Origin: Sphaerobacter sp.
GTDB lineage: Bacteria; Chloroflexota; Chloroflexia; Thermomicrobiales; Thermomicrobiaceae
Reading direction: 5' to 3'
DNA: 64,000 nucleotides
Assembly: GCA_029961075.1 (NCBI GenBank)
Contig: JASBVL010000034.1
Span: forward strand, 24,242-88,241
The position numbers and the translations under genes were made by a program. Below are positions 1 through 7,917 of this stretch, piece after piece. The notes below the pieces were generated by a model. That model saw only the letters and a list, made by a program, of their open reading frames with translations, did not search any database and was not told the DNA's origin. Numbering within the stretch: position 1 is the stretch's first letter; each line of letters opens with the position of its first letter.

Positions 1-719
1 CCCTCCAGCCACTGGCGGGCCACCTCATCCCCGCGCAGCAGCCGCAGCGCCGTGACGGCGGCCTGGAAGGAGGCGTTGGTCGGCGCCCAGCCGAGGCGGT
101 TCTTCCACTTCGGATCGGTGAAGTCGAGGATCGAGGGCGGGATGTCCGACTCCGCCACCCGCTCGGTGTTGTAGACGACGGCGCGGGCGCGGCCGCTGAC
201 GCCGACCCAGACGCCGTCGCGGGAGCGGAAGCGCGGCTCGACCAGGTCCAGGATGTCGGCCGGGAGGGAGGCCAGGCGCTGCTCCCGGGCCAGGGCGCCG
301 AGGGCACCGGCGTCCTGGGCGAAGAAGACGTCGGCGGGGCTGTTGTCCCCCTCTTCGAGGATGGCGGCGGCCATCTCGGCGGTGTTGCCGTAGCGAACTT
401 CGACCTTCACGCCCGTCTCTTGGGCGAAGCGGTCGATGATCGGCTTGACCAGGTTCTCCGAGCGACCCGAGTAGACGGTCAGCGTCCCGCCGATCGTGCC
501 GGTCGGCGTGCTGGGCGGGGTGGCGGCCCGGGGCGTCGACGCGGGCGTGGCCCCGCCGCTGCTGCCCGTGCTGGCCTGCCCGCCCGCCGTCGGTGCGGTC
601 GTGGGCGTCGACTCACTGCCGCCGCAGGCGGCCAGGATCGGCGCCAGGAATGACGCGCCGGCCAGGGCTCCCATCATCCGGAACATCTCACGTCTGCTGA
701 GTGAGCGCTGCGTGTTCAC
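1..719 (-). CDS. Fe(III) ABC transporter substrate-binding lipoprotein (C-terminus outside window)
   Basis: Extracytoplasmic iron-binding component of an ABC importer of the FbpA/FutA class; the 3' end runs off the left edge. The GTG start at 719 follows GGAGGG. The N-terminus is a lipoprotein signal: charged [10 protein letters not shown], a hydrophobic stretch, then the lipobox LAAC followed by GGSE. Near the window edge the frame reads [18 protein letters not shown], then [19 protein letters not shown], the conserved core of Fe(III)-binding proteins (the YNT tyrosine region and the GWAPTN.SFQ block). The permease and ATPase would lie to the left, outside the window. An IscR-type palindrome lies directly upstream, so iron/Fe-S control is likely. 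Iron as ligand is inferred from the family; thiamine or phosphonate binders are less likely. Confidence 0.88.
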   Translation of the reverse strand, partial: MNTQRSLSRREMFRMMGALAGASFLAPILAACGGSESTPTTAPTAGGQASTGSSGGATPASTPRAATPPSTPTGTIGGTLTVYSGRSENLVKPIIDRFAQETGVKVEVRYGNTAEMAAAILEEGDNSPADVFFAQDAGALGALAREQRLASLPADILDLVEPRFRSRDGVWVGVSGRARAVVYNTERVAESDIPPSILDFTDPKWKNRLGWAPTNASFQAAVTALRLLRGDEVARQWLE

Positions 720-791
720 GTACCCTCCGCGCGGCCACGGCTGGGGACCCCAGGCGTGGCATCCAGTCGAACCTACCGGTCGGGCGCGCGC

Positions 792-816
792 AATCCCGAC
801 TAAATCAGTCGGGATT
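792..816 (-). promoter_or_regulatory. IscR/Rrf2-type operator
   Basis: A perfect palindrome with 10-bp arms: AATCCCGACT, spacer AAATC, AGTCGGGATT. The core agrees with the E. coli type-1 IscR site (SYYGACT, RWWWY, AGTCRRS). It begins immediately downstream of the -10 box of the iron-binding-protein gene, so an occupied site would block initiation. A near-identical copy stands before the ZIP gene at 11884-11908. Confidence 0.75.
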
Positions 817-846
817 AGGGTACGGTGCGGTGTGGCGGCTTGTCAA
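817..846 (-). promoter_or_regulatory. Promoter of the Fe(III)-binding-protein gene
   Basis: Read on the minus strand: a consensus -35 TTGACA (841-846), an 18-bp spacer, and a -10 TACCCT (817-822) that abuts the palindrome at 792-816. Transcription would start inside the palindrome and leave a leader of roughly 85-90 nt. Confidence 0.65.
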
Positions 847-1012
847 GAGGGCACGGCGGTCGCGTTGCGCATCGTGGGCGCGCCCACGCGTGGTGTTCAA
901 TGCTACCGCAGCCCGGTGGTCGGGGCCAGCCGCGACGCGTGCCCGCGGCCGGTGATCCTGAGCGGGGCGATGGTCGCCCCGTGGGTGCGCCCGGTGGGGC
1001 GGCGGGACGAGG

Positions 1013-3484
1013 CTAGGCGGCGCCCGCGCGGGTCGGGCCCCGGCGGCGGCGCTGCCGGAGGGCGCGGAGGCGGTCGAGGACACGCAGGCGCCAGGCGAAG
1101 CGGAGGATGACGGCCCAGCCGATGGCGACGTGGGCCAGGATGATGTAGTCGAGCGTGCCGAGCACCGTCAGGCCGTAGAAGGTGCGGGCAGTCGGCCAGG
1201 CCAGGACGCCGGCGTAGACGCCGAGCATGGCCGCGGCGAGGAGCGTCGAGCGCCAGTCGCCGTTGAGGTCGCTGCCGCCGACGAAGGCGGCATTGGGTGG
1301 CTGTGCGAACGGGATCATGATCAGGCCGCAGACCATGGTGATGGTGGTGAGCGCGGTGCGGGCGGTCTCCACGCTGGTGCCCTGCGCCAGGTAGAAGAGG
1401 TAGATCACGCCGGCCACCCAGGCGATCGAGCAGGCGGCCGGGACGACGAAGTGGCTGCCGGAGAGGACGAGGCGGCGCGGCGTGGTGCCGGGGCGCGCCC
1501 AGGCGGCCATGGCGACGACCGGGATGCCGACGGTCAGGAGCGCCAGGATCGCGTTGTGCTTCGGCGTGAAGGGGAACGGGGCCCCGGCCAGCGAGGTGCC
1601 GAAGATCACCAGCGCCACGTAGAGCGTGCGGACCAGGAAGAGGCGGATGATGTCCTGCATGCCGCGCCGGATCCGCTGCCCCTCGCGGAAGGCGGCCGGC
1701 AGGGCGGCGAAGGAGTCCTCCAGCAGGACGATGTCGGCCACGCTGCGGCTGACCTGGCTGCCGCTGCGCATGGCGATGGCCAGGTTGCTCCGCTTCAAGG
1801 CGAGCACGTCGTTGACCCCGTCGCCGATCATGGCGACGTAGTGCCCCTGCTCGCGCAGGGCGCTGACCAGCCGTGCCTTCTGCTCCGGGGTGATGCGGCC
1901 GAAGACCGTCGCCTCCTGGGCGATGGGCATGAGGCTGCGCTCGTCGAGGCCCTGCAGCGCGGTGCCGGAGACGGCGCGGATGGGGCCGGGCAGACCCGCG
2001 TGGCGCGCCAGCGCGGCGACGGTGTCGGGGTTGTCGCCGGAGATGATCTTCAACGTGATGCCCGCCTCGGCGAAGCGGGTGATGGTCTCGCGCGCCTCGG
2101 GGCGCAGCTCGTCCCGCAGCACGATCAGCCCGAGCGGGGTCAGGCCGGGCGGGAGGCACGGCTGGCCCTGGCCGTCGTAGAGCGGCGGCAGATCGGGCCG
2201 GCCGGCGAAGAGCAGGACGCGCAGGCCGCGCTCGGTCCAGGCGGCGATGCGCGGCTCCAGGGAGTCCACGGATTGCAGGGCCGGGCGGAGCATCTCCGGG
2301 GCGCCGAGGACGTAGACGCCGCGCCCGACGGCATCGTCGAACGCCAGCGCGCTCCACTTGCGCGCGGAGGAGAAGGGGACCTCGGCGACGGCCTGCCGGG
2401 CGCGGCCCGGGCAGGCCGCGGCGATGGCGGTGATGGTGCGGTTGTCGGCGGGGGCGGTGGCGGCGTAGTCGCCGAGCGCGGCGCGCAGCCGGGTCTCGTC
2501 GGTCTGGAGCGGCTCGAGCGTCTCGAGGACGAGAGTGTTGGTGGTCAGGGTGCCGGTCTTGTCCAGGCAGAGCACGTCGATGTTGCTGGTCGACTCGACC
2601 GCGTTCATGCGCTGGATGAGGGCGCCGCTGCCGGCCATGCGCACGGCGGCCATGGCGTAGGTCACCGTGACCATGAAGACCAGGCCCTGGGGCACCAGGC
2701 TGACCAGCACCGCGGCCGCCTGGGTGAGCTCGCGCAGCCCGGGGTCGCGCGGCGACTGGTAGAAGGCGATCCCGACCTGGATCGAGAGCGCCACTACCAG
2801 CACCAGCATCACCTGGAGCACCAACCGGATCTCGCGCTGGAGCGGCGTCTTGACGTCGCGGAACTCCCGCGCCTGGGCGGTGATCTGCTGGGCCAGGCTG
2901 GCGGTGCCCACTTTGCGCGCCACGTAGACGCCGCTGCCGGTCATGCAGAAGGTGCCGGAGTGGACGGTGTCGCCGGGACGCTTGCGGACCAGATCGGACT
3001 CGCCGGTCAGGAGCGACTCGTCGACGCTCAGCCCGCGCGCGTCGATGACCTCCCCATCGACCAGGATCTGGTCGCCCGGGCGGACGATGAGGACGTCGTC
3101 GAGGACGATGTCGTCGGGGTTGACGGTGCGCTCCTGCCCCTCGCGGATCACGGTCGCGGTGGGCCGCAGCAGGAGGGCGATGCGGTCGAGCTGGCGCTTG
3201 GCCCGCACCTCCTGGACGATGCCGACGAGGACGTTGCCGACCACCAGGCTGGCGGTGAGCACCGCGTCGCCCGTGAGGCCGAGGGCGGCCAGCAGCCCGC
3301 AGATGGCGAAGAGGACCGTGTTGATGAAGGTGAGAGTGTTCTGGACGACGATGCGCTTGTAGGAGCGGCTGGTTTCGAAGGGGACGGCGTTGGTCTGGCC
3401 CCGCGCGCGGCGCGCGGCGACCTCGGCCTCGGTGAGGCCGCGCGGGCGGTCGATGGGGATGGCGCGCTCCTGCGTGACGGTCAT
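1013..3484 (-). CDS. P-type cation-transporting ATPase (CtpE-like)
   Basis: Membrane ATPase of 823 residues that should move a divalent cation, probably Ca2+ or Mg2+, through an aspartyl-phosphate intermediate. D308 in LCLDKTGTLTTNTL is the phosphorylated residue. The actuator loop is LTGESDLV, the M4 segment reads SLVPQGL, and the hinge motif is IGDGVNDVLALK, where the usual D-A/P-P-A-L is replaced by DVLAL. There is no N-terminal heavy-metal-binding domain and no CPC motif, which argues against Cu/Zn export. DVLAL, the length and the overall pattern resemble mycobacterial CtpE, a Ca2+ uptake ATPase; substrate is inferred. ATG start at 3484 with only a weak ribosome binding site. It stands alone between the iron-binding-protein gene and an XRE regulator. 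Confidence 0.87.
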   Translation of the reverse strand: MTVTQERAIPIDRPRGLTEAEVAARRARGQTNAVPFETSRSYKRIVVQNTLTFINTVLFAICGLLAALGLTGDAVLTASLVVGNVLVGIVQEVRAKRQLDRIALLLRPTATVIREGQERTVNPDDIVLDDVLIVRPGDQILVDGEVIDARGLSVDESLLTGESDLVRKRPGDTVHSGTFCMTGSGVYVARKVGTASLAQQITAQAREFRDVKTPLQREIRLVLQVMLVLVVALSIQVGIAFYQSPRDPGLRELTQAAAVLVSLVPQGLVFMVTVTYAMAAVRMAGSGALIQRMNAVESTSNIDVLCLDKTGTLTTNTLVLETLEPLQTDETRLRAALGDYAATAPADNRTITAIAAACPGRARQAVAEVPFSSARKWSALAFDDAVGRGVYVLGAPEMLRPALQSVDSLEPRIAAWTERGLRVLLFAGRPDLPPLYDGQGQPCLPPGLTPLGLIVLRDELRPEARETITRFAEAGITLKIISGDNPDTVAALARHAGLPGPIRAVSGTALQGLDERSLMPIAQEATVFGRITPEQKARLVSALREQGHYVAMIGDGVNDVLALKRSNLAIAMRSGSQVSRSVADIVLLEDSFAALPAAFREGQRIRRGMQDIIRLFLVRTLYVALVIFGTSLAGAPFPFTPKHNAILALLTVGIPVVAMAAWARPGTTPRRLVLSGSHFVVPAACSIAWVAGVIYLFYLAQGTSVETARTALTTITMVCGLIMIPFAQPPNAAFVGGSDLNGDWRSTLLAAAMLGVYAGVLAWPTARTFYGLTVLGTLDYIILAHVAIGWAVILRFAWRLRVLDRLRALRQRRRRGPTRAGAA

Positions 3485-3595
3485 CGCGTCGCCGCGTCCC
3501 GTTCCTCGTGCCGGCCGGCTCCGCGACCGATGATAGCCGATTGTCCACGCGACTGCTGTGCCGAGGGCGTCGTGCCGGGCGCCCGGGCGCCGCGG

Positions 3596-4414
3596 TCAGG
3601 CGGTCTCGCCCCAGGCCGCGCACTGGCGCATGGTCGCCAGGTTGGCCGGGAAGTAGTAGACGAAGCGGAAGCGGGCGTCGCGGGTGAAGTGCTCCGAGGC
3701 CAGCCGGAAGGCGAGCCGGCCGGCGCCCGGCACGTTGAGGTGGACCGGCACGAGCGCCCGCGCCGCGCTGGCTGGCTGCTGCTCCCGCTCCGCCCGGTCC
3801 CAGTAGTGGCGGAAACGCGGCAGGGCTAGCAGGTCGGCCAGCAGGGCGGCGTACCAGGGCTCGCCGCGGACGGACTCGGTCTCGGCGCGCAGCGCGCGGA
3901 TGAGGGCGGGGAGGAAGGCATCGGGCTCGGCGACGAGCGGCGCCAGCGGCGAGGCCGGGGCGAACCAGGCAGCCACGAGCGGGCGGCCGGCCAGCCCGGC
4001 GAGCCGCGGGTCGCGCGGCGACAGCCCGAAGAGGGGCGGGACGTAGCGGTTCCAGGCGAGCAGGCGGGTCTGGCAGTCGATGACGTACGCCGGGAAGGGG
4101 ACCTCGTGCAGCTCGCGCCGGGCGACCGCGCAGGCCCAGGCGATGTCGTCTTCGGTCGGCAGCGGGGTGGCGACGGCGTAGCCGAAGAGCTCCATCACCT
4201 CGCGCCGCTCGCTGTAGCGGGCGCCGAGGGCGGTCAGGATGCGCTCCAGCGTGGCGCGCTCGGGCTGCGCGACGCGGCCCGACTCGATCCGCTGGAGATA
4301 GCCGGTCCCCAGCTCGGCCTCGGCCTCAACCCAGAGCTGCGTGCGGCCGGCCTGCTCGCGCAGGGCGCGCAGGCGGCTACCGCCCGGCGATCCGGGCGCC
4401 CAGTGCCGTTCCAT
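3596..4414 (-). CDS. XRE-family regulator with MmyB-like ligand-binding domain
   Basis: Cytoplasmic transcription regulator of 272 residues. Residues about 10-65 form a Cro/C1 helix-turn-helix (LRALREQAGRTQLWVEAEAE, then GYLQRIESGR). The rest is the MmyB-type ligand-binding half, recognisable from P.YVID....LLAWN near the middle, the repeated acidic and aromatic pattern, and a C-terminal F.L.SEHF..D...R....Y. I chose the ATG at 4414, ten bases after a GAGG; the frame stays open further upstream but only as low-complexity arginine-rich translation. It is divergent from azlCD across a 142-bp gap, so azlCD is a candidate target. The ligand is unknown. Confidence 0.82.
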   Translation of the reverse strand: MERHWAPGSPGGSRLRALREQAGRTQLWVEAEAELGTGYLQRIESGRVAQPERATLERILTALGARYSERREVMELFGYAVATPLPTEDDIAWACAVARRELHEVPFPAYVIDCQTRLLAWNRYVPPLFGLSPRDPRLAGLAGRPLVAAWFAPASPLAPLVAEPDAFLPALIRALRAETESVRGEPWYAALLADLLALPRFRHYWDRAEREQQPASAARALVPVHLNVPGAGRLAFRLASEHFTRDARFRFVYYFPANLATMRQCAAWGETA

Positions 4415-4556
4415 ATGCCGGCTGCCTCGCTCCCCCGCCAGTTCGACTTCGATGACGATGACCGGACGGCAACGGGCTCCTAGTATAGCAAGCAGGGTGT
4501 GGTTGCCGGCCGAGCGGCGCCGGCCGCTCGGGCGCACGGCTTGGTGACGGTGACGA

Positions 4557-5324
4557 GTGGCGAGGCATGCCGTGGCTGAGCGCGGGCAGACCGTCGCGCC
4601 GCCGCCCCCGGCGACGGCGGACGCGGCGGACGCGGAGCCGCGCGGTGGGCCCTTGCGGCTCTTCGGGCGCGGCTTTCTCGCCATGCTGCCGCTCTGGGTG
4701 GGGGCGATCCCGACCGGGATCGCCTACGCCGTCGCGGCGCGGGGGGTGGGGATCGGGCCGGGCGAGACGCAGGTCATGAGCCTGGTCGTCTTCTCCGGCG
4801 CCGCCCAACTGAGCGCGGTGTCGCTGCTCGCGGCGGGCGCGCCGCTGCCGGTGCTGGCCGGGAGCGCGATGGCGCTCAATGCCCAGTTCCTGCTGCTCGG
4901 GCTGGCGGTCAGCCAGCAGCTCCGGCTGCGCTGGGTCGAGCGCATCGTGACCGCGTGGTTTCTCACCGATGCGGCCTACGGCGTCACGGCCGGGCGCCGG
5001 CCGCTGCGCCTGCCGGTCCTGCTCGGGGCCGGGGTGAGCATGTACCTCGGCTGGAACCTGGGGACCGCGCTGGGCGTGGTGGCGGGGCAGGCCCTGCCGG
5101 ACCCGCGGCGGCTCGGCGTGGACCTCGTGATCCCGCTGACCTTCCTGGCGGTGCTCGCGCCGGTGCTGCGCACGCGGGCGGCGCTGCGGGCGGCGCTGGT
5201 CGCGGCCGTGGCCACCCCGCTGCTGAGCGGGCTGGTGCCGCCGGGCGTGGCGGTGCTGGGCGCCGGGGCGCTCGGCAGCGCGGCGGGGGCGTGGTGGTCG
5301 CGGCGCGCGGGGGAGCGGCGATGA
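4557..5324 (+). CDS. azlC: AzlC-type branched-chain amino acid exporter, large subunit
   Basis: Integral membrane protein of 255 residues, the large half of the AzlCD (LIV-E family) exporter of branched-chain amino acids. The hallmark N-terminal region reads LPLWVGAIPTGIAYAVAARG, followed by VFSGAAQLSAVSLLAAGAPL and MALNAQFLLLGLA; several hydrophobic helices follow. GTG start at 4557. The first 35 residues are a Pro/Ala/Asp-rich tail, so a later start cannot be excluded. The stop codon overlaps the azlD start in an ATGA, indicating translational coupling. The divergent XRE regulator at 3596-4414 is the obvious candidate controller. Confidence 0.9.
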   Translation: MARHAVAERGQTVAPPPPATADAADAEPRGGPLRLFGRGFLAMLPLWVGAIPTGIAYAVAARGVGIGPGETQVMSLVVFSGAAQLSAVSLLAAGAPLPVLAGSAMALNAQFLLLGLAVSQQLRLRWVERIVTAWFLTDAAYGVTAGRRPLRLPVLLGAGVSMYLGWNLGTALGVVAGQALPDPRRLGVDLVIPLTFLAVLAPVLRTRAALRAALVAAVATPLLSGLVPPGVAVLGAGALGSAAGAWWSRRAGERR

Positions 5325-5611
5325 GCGTGGCGTGGACGGTCGCAGCCGTGGCCGCGGGCGTGTTCGCCCTCCGGCTGGCGGGGCTGCTGGTGCCGCGCCG
5401 GGCGGTGCCGCCGGCGGCGGAGCAGGCGCTGCGGTTCTTGCCGATCGCCCTGCTGACCGCCCTGGTGGTGGCCAACCTGCGCGCGCAGCCGGACGGCCTC
5501 GCGGCCTGGCCGGCGGCCGTGGGCGGGGGCCTGGTGGCCTGGCGCACGCGCCGCATGTGGGCCTGCATCGTGAGCGGGCTGGCGATCTACTGGCTGCTGC
5601 GTCTCGTCTGA
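5321..5611 (+). CDS. azlD: AzlD-type exporter small subunit
   Basis: Small membrane protein of 96 residues with about four hydrophobic helices, the obligate partner of AzlC. It shows the family pattern of an N-terminal helix ending in RLAGLLVPRR, followed by A.EQALRFLPIALLTALVV and a C-terminal ..R.MWACIVSGLAIYWLL. It overlaps azlC by ATGA at 5321-5324, with GGGGGAGCGGCG just before the ATG as ribosome binding site. Confidence 0.9.
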   Translation: MSVAWTVAAVAAGVFALRLAGLLVPRRAVPPAAEQALRFLPIALLTALVVANLRAQPDGLAAWPAAVGGGLVAWRTRRMWACIVSGLAIYWLLRLV

Positions 5612-5645
5612 GCGGGCAGCGGCCGCGTCTGGGAGGGGGTGCCGC

Positions 5646-6158
5646 GTGATGGGCGAGGCGCGCGAGCGGGAGGTGTCGCTGCGGTGCGAGCTGCGGCCGG
5701 GCGACCTGGGCCGGGTGACCGAGCTGCACGGCGTCCTCTACGCCGCGGAGTACGGGTTCGATCACACCTTCGAGTCCTACGTCGCCGAGTCGCTCGGCGA
5801 GTTCGGCCGGCTGGCCCGGCCGGGGCGGGACCGGCTCTGGCTGGCGGAGCGGGACGGGCGCCTGGTCGGGTCGATCGGCATCGTCGGGCGCGAGGGCGGC
5901 GCGGCCCAGCTCCGCTGGTTCCTGGTACACCCCGACGCGCGCGGGCGCGGGCTGGGGCGGCGCCTGCTGGGGGAGTCGCTCGCCTTCTGCCGCGCGGCGG
6001 GCTACCGCTCGGTGTACCTCTGGACGGTGAACCTCTTGACCGACGCGGCGCGGCTCTACACCGCCGCCGGCTTCCGGCTGACCGAGGAGACGCCGGCCCG
6101 GCCGACGTGGGGCGTCATGCTGGCCGAGCAGCGCTACGACCTGACGCTGGCGGAGTGA
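5646..6158 (+). CDS. GNAT-family N-acetyltransferase
   Basis: Soluble acetyl-CoA-dependent acyltransferase of 170 residues. The acetyl-CoA-binding loop is HPDARGRGLGRRLLGESLAF, with the Q/RxxGxG/A signature as RGRGLGRRL. A C-terminal LYTAAGFRLTEE is the usual final strand-helix of the family, and VYLWTVN precedes it. The GTG start at 5646 lies behind GGGAGGGGG; an ATG three bases later is an equal alternative. The gene is 34 bp downstream of azlD and may be cotranscribed. Substrate (protein N-terminus, amine or antibiotic) cannot be read from the sequence. Confidence 0.85.
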   Translation: MMGEAREREVSLRCELRPGDLGRVTELHGVLYAAEYGFDHTFESYVAESLGEFGRLARPGRDRLWLAERDGRLVGSIGIVGREGGAAQLRWFLVHPDARGRGLGRRLLGESLAFCRAAGYRSVYLWTVNLLTDAARLYTAAGFRLTEETPARPTWGVMLAEQRYDLTLAE

Positions 6159-6160
6159 GC

Positions 6161-6186
6161 CGGGGCGGGCGGCCCCGCCCGCCCCG
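6161..6186. terminator. Bidirectional GC hairpin between convergent genes
   Basis: Perfect inverted repeat CGGGGCGGGC, 6-nt loop, GCCCGCCCCG, between the stops of the GNAT gene (+) and rtcB (-). There is no T-run on either side. Confidence 0.6.
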
Positions 6187-6194
6187 CGACGGGC

Positions 6195-7655
6195 TCAGCC
6201 CTTGATCGTCACGAGCGGGCGCAGGCGGGCGACCTTGGCGACGATGCCGGCCCCGCTCATGATGTCGACCACCTGCTCGACGTCCTTGTAGGCGCCGGGC
6301 GCCTCCTCGCTGATCGAGGCCCGCCCGTGGGCGCGCACGATGATGCCGCGCTCGCGGAGCTGATGGACCACGCGATCCGCCGGGAAGGCCTTCTTCGCCT
6401 TGGTGCGCGAGGTGGCGCGTCCGGCGCCGTGGAGGGCGCTGCCGAAGGTCTCGCGCATGCCCCGCTCCGTCCCGCGCAGGACGTAGCTCGCCGTGCCCAT
6501 CGTGCCGCCGACCAGGACCGGCTGGCCGACGGCGCGGTAGCGCTCGGGGATCTCGGGGCGGCCCGGGCCGAAGGCGCGGGTGGCACCCTTGCGGTGCACG
6601 AGCAGCCGCTTGCGCTGCCCGTCGACCTCGTGCAGCTCGAACTTCACCGTGTTGTGGGCCACCTCGTAGACGGTGCGGATCGTGGCCGGGTCCACGCCGA
6701 GCGCGTGCCGGAGCGCCTCGCGGACGAGGTGGGTCAGCACCTGGCGGTTGGCGAAGGCGCAGTTGGCCCCGGCCATGACCGCGGCGTAGTACTGGCGGCC
6801 CTCGGGGCTGTCGATCGGCGCGCAGACCAGCTCGCGCTCGCGGATCGGGATGCCGTACTTCTTGGCGGCCCGCTCCAGGATGGGGAGGTAGTCGGTGCCG
6901 ATCTGGTGGCCGAGCGCGCGGCTGCCGGTGTGGAGCATGACGGTGATCTGGCCGCGCTCCAGGCCGAAGGCGCGCGCCGCCTCCTCGTCGAAGATCTCGT
7001 CCACCACCTGCACCTCGACGAAGTGGTTCCCCGAGCCGAGGGTGCCGACCTGTCGCAGTTGCCGCTGCTTGGCGGTGCGGCTGACCTGGGCGGGATCGGC
7101 CCCGGCGAGCTGGCCGTTTTCCTCGATGTAGGTCAGGTCGTCGGGGGTGCCGTAGCCGAGGCGGACGGCGTAGCTGGCCCCCTCGCGCAGCACCCGGTCG
7201 ATCTCCTGCTCGGTGAGCCGCAGCTCCCCGGTGCTGCCGAGCCCGGCGGGGACGTCCTGGAAGAGGGCGTCGGCGACGCGCTCCTCCTTGCCGGCGAGGT
7301 CGGCGCGGGCCAGCTCGGTGCGGAGCAGGCGCACGCCGCAGTTGATGTCGAACCCGACGCCGGCCACGCTGATAACCCCATCGCTGGGGTCGAAGGCCGC
7401 GACGCCGCCGATCGGGAAGCCGTAGCCGGGGTGGACGTCGGCCATGGCGAGCGCGGCTCGCTGGATGCCGGGCAGGCTGGCGACGTTGACCAGTTGCTGG
7501 AGCGCGCTCCACTCCTGCGTCGCGGGCGCGGTCAGCGCCTGGATCACCTCCTCGTCGGCGTAGATGCGGGCCGGGACGCGCATCTCGCCCCGGGGCGGGA
7601 TCTCATACACGTAGCGGTCGATGCGGGTGATCTGGGGTGTTGCCTGCTGTGCCAT
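6195..7655 (-). CDS. rtcB: RNA-splicing ligase RtcB (tRNA ligase)
   Basis: GTP- and Mn2+-dependent ligase of 486 residues that joins 2',3'-cyclic-phosphate or 3'-phosphate ends to 5'-OH ends of RNA. Metal ligands are visible in GFDINCGVRLL (Asp and Cys), GSGNHFVEV and HTGSRALGHQ. H409 in ALHGAGRATSR is the guanylylated histidine. Other conserved blocks are MADVHPGYGFPIGGV and GGTMGTASYVL. I chose the ATG at 7655, which has GAGAGGG eight bases upstream; the frame is open further upstream but that part carries no family similarity. No archease or rtcA gene is adjacent. It is divergent from the MerR-fusion gene. Confidence 0.95.
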   Translation of the reverse strand: MAQQATPQITRIDRYVYEIPPRGEMRVPARIYADEEVIQALTAPATQEWSALQQLVNVASLPGIQRAALAMADVHPGYGFPIGGVAAFDPSDGVISVAGVGFDINCGVRLLRTELARADLAGKEERVADALFQDVPAGLGSTGELRLTEQEIDRVLREGASYAVRLGYGTPDDLTYIEENGQLAGADPAQVSRTAKQRQLRQVGTLGSGNHFVEVQVVDEIFDEEAARAFGLERGQITVMLHTGSRALGHQIGTDYLPILERAAKKYGIPIRERELVCAPIDSPEGRQYYAAVMAGANCAFANRQVLTHLVREALRHALGVDPATIRTVYEVAHNTVKFELHEVDGQRKRLLVHRKGATRAFGPGRPEIPERYRAVGQPVLVGGTMGTASYVLRGTERGMRETFGSALHGAGRATSRTKAKKAFPADRVVHQLRERGIIVRAHGRASISEEAPGAYKDVEQVVDIMSGAGIVAKVARLRPLVTIKG

Positions 7656-7842
7656 GGTTGCCCTCTCCTCGCGCTGCGTGTGCGCCGGGTGTGCTGGGCA
7701 TGGTGGTGCCGGCCTGGGAAGGAGCCGTGACGGGGGCGGATGCCTGCCGCCCCGGTGGGCCGGCGCGTCGGCGATCGTCTCACGACAAGTGTACCGAAGC
7801 GGGGCGGAGAGCGGTCCGGGCCGGCGGTGCGACGTACCGCCC

Positions 7843-7873
7843 TTGACGCTCCCGCAGGGGCCGGGTTTAGGGT
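7843..7873 (+). promoter_or_regulatory. MerR-type promoter with 19-bp spacer
   Basis: A -35 TTGACG (7843-7848) and a -10 TAGGGT (7868-7873) are separated by 19 bp, the overlong spacing typical of promoters activated by MerR-family DNA distortion. The spacer holds a partial dyad (CTCCCG and CCGGG). The MerR-domain gene starts 45 bp downstream, so autoregulation is likely. Confidence 0.65.
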
Positions 7874-7917
7874 GGTGGCTGGCCGCGGCGGCCGCCTGGA
7901 CCGGGGGCGGGAGCGCA

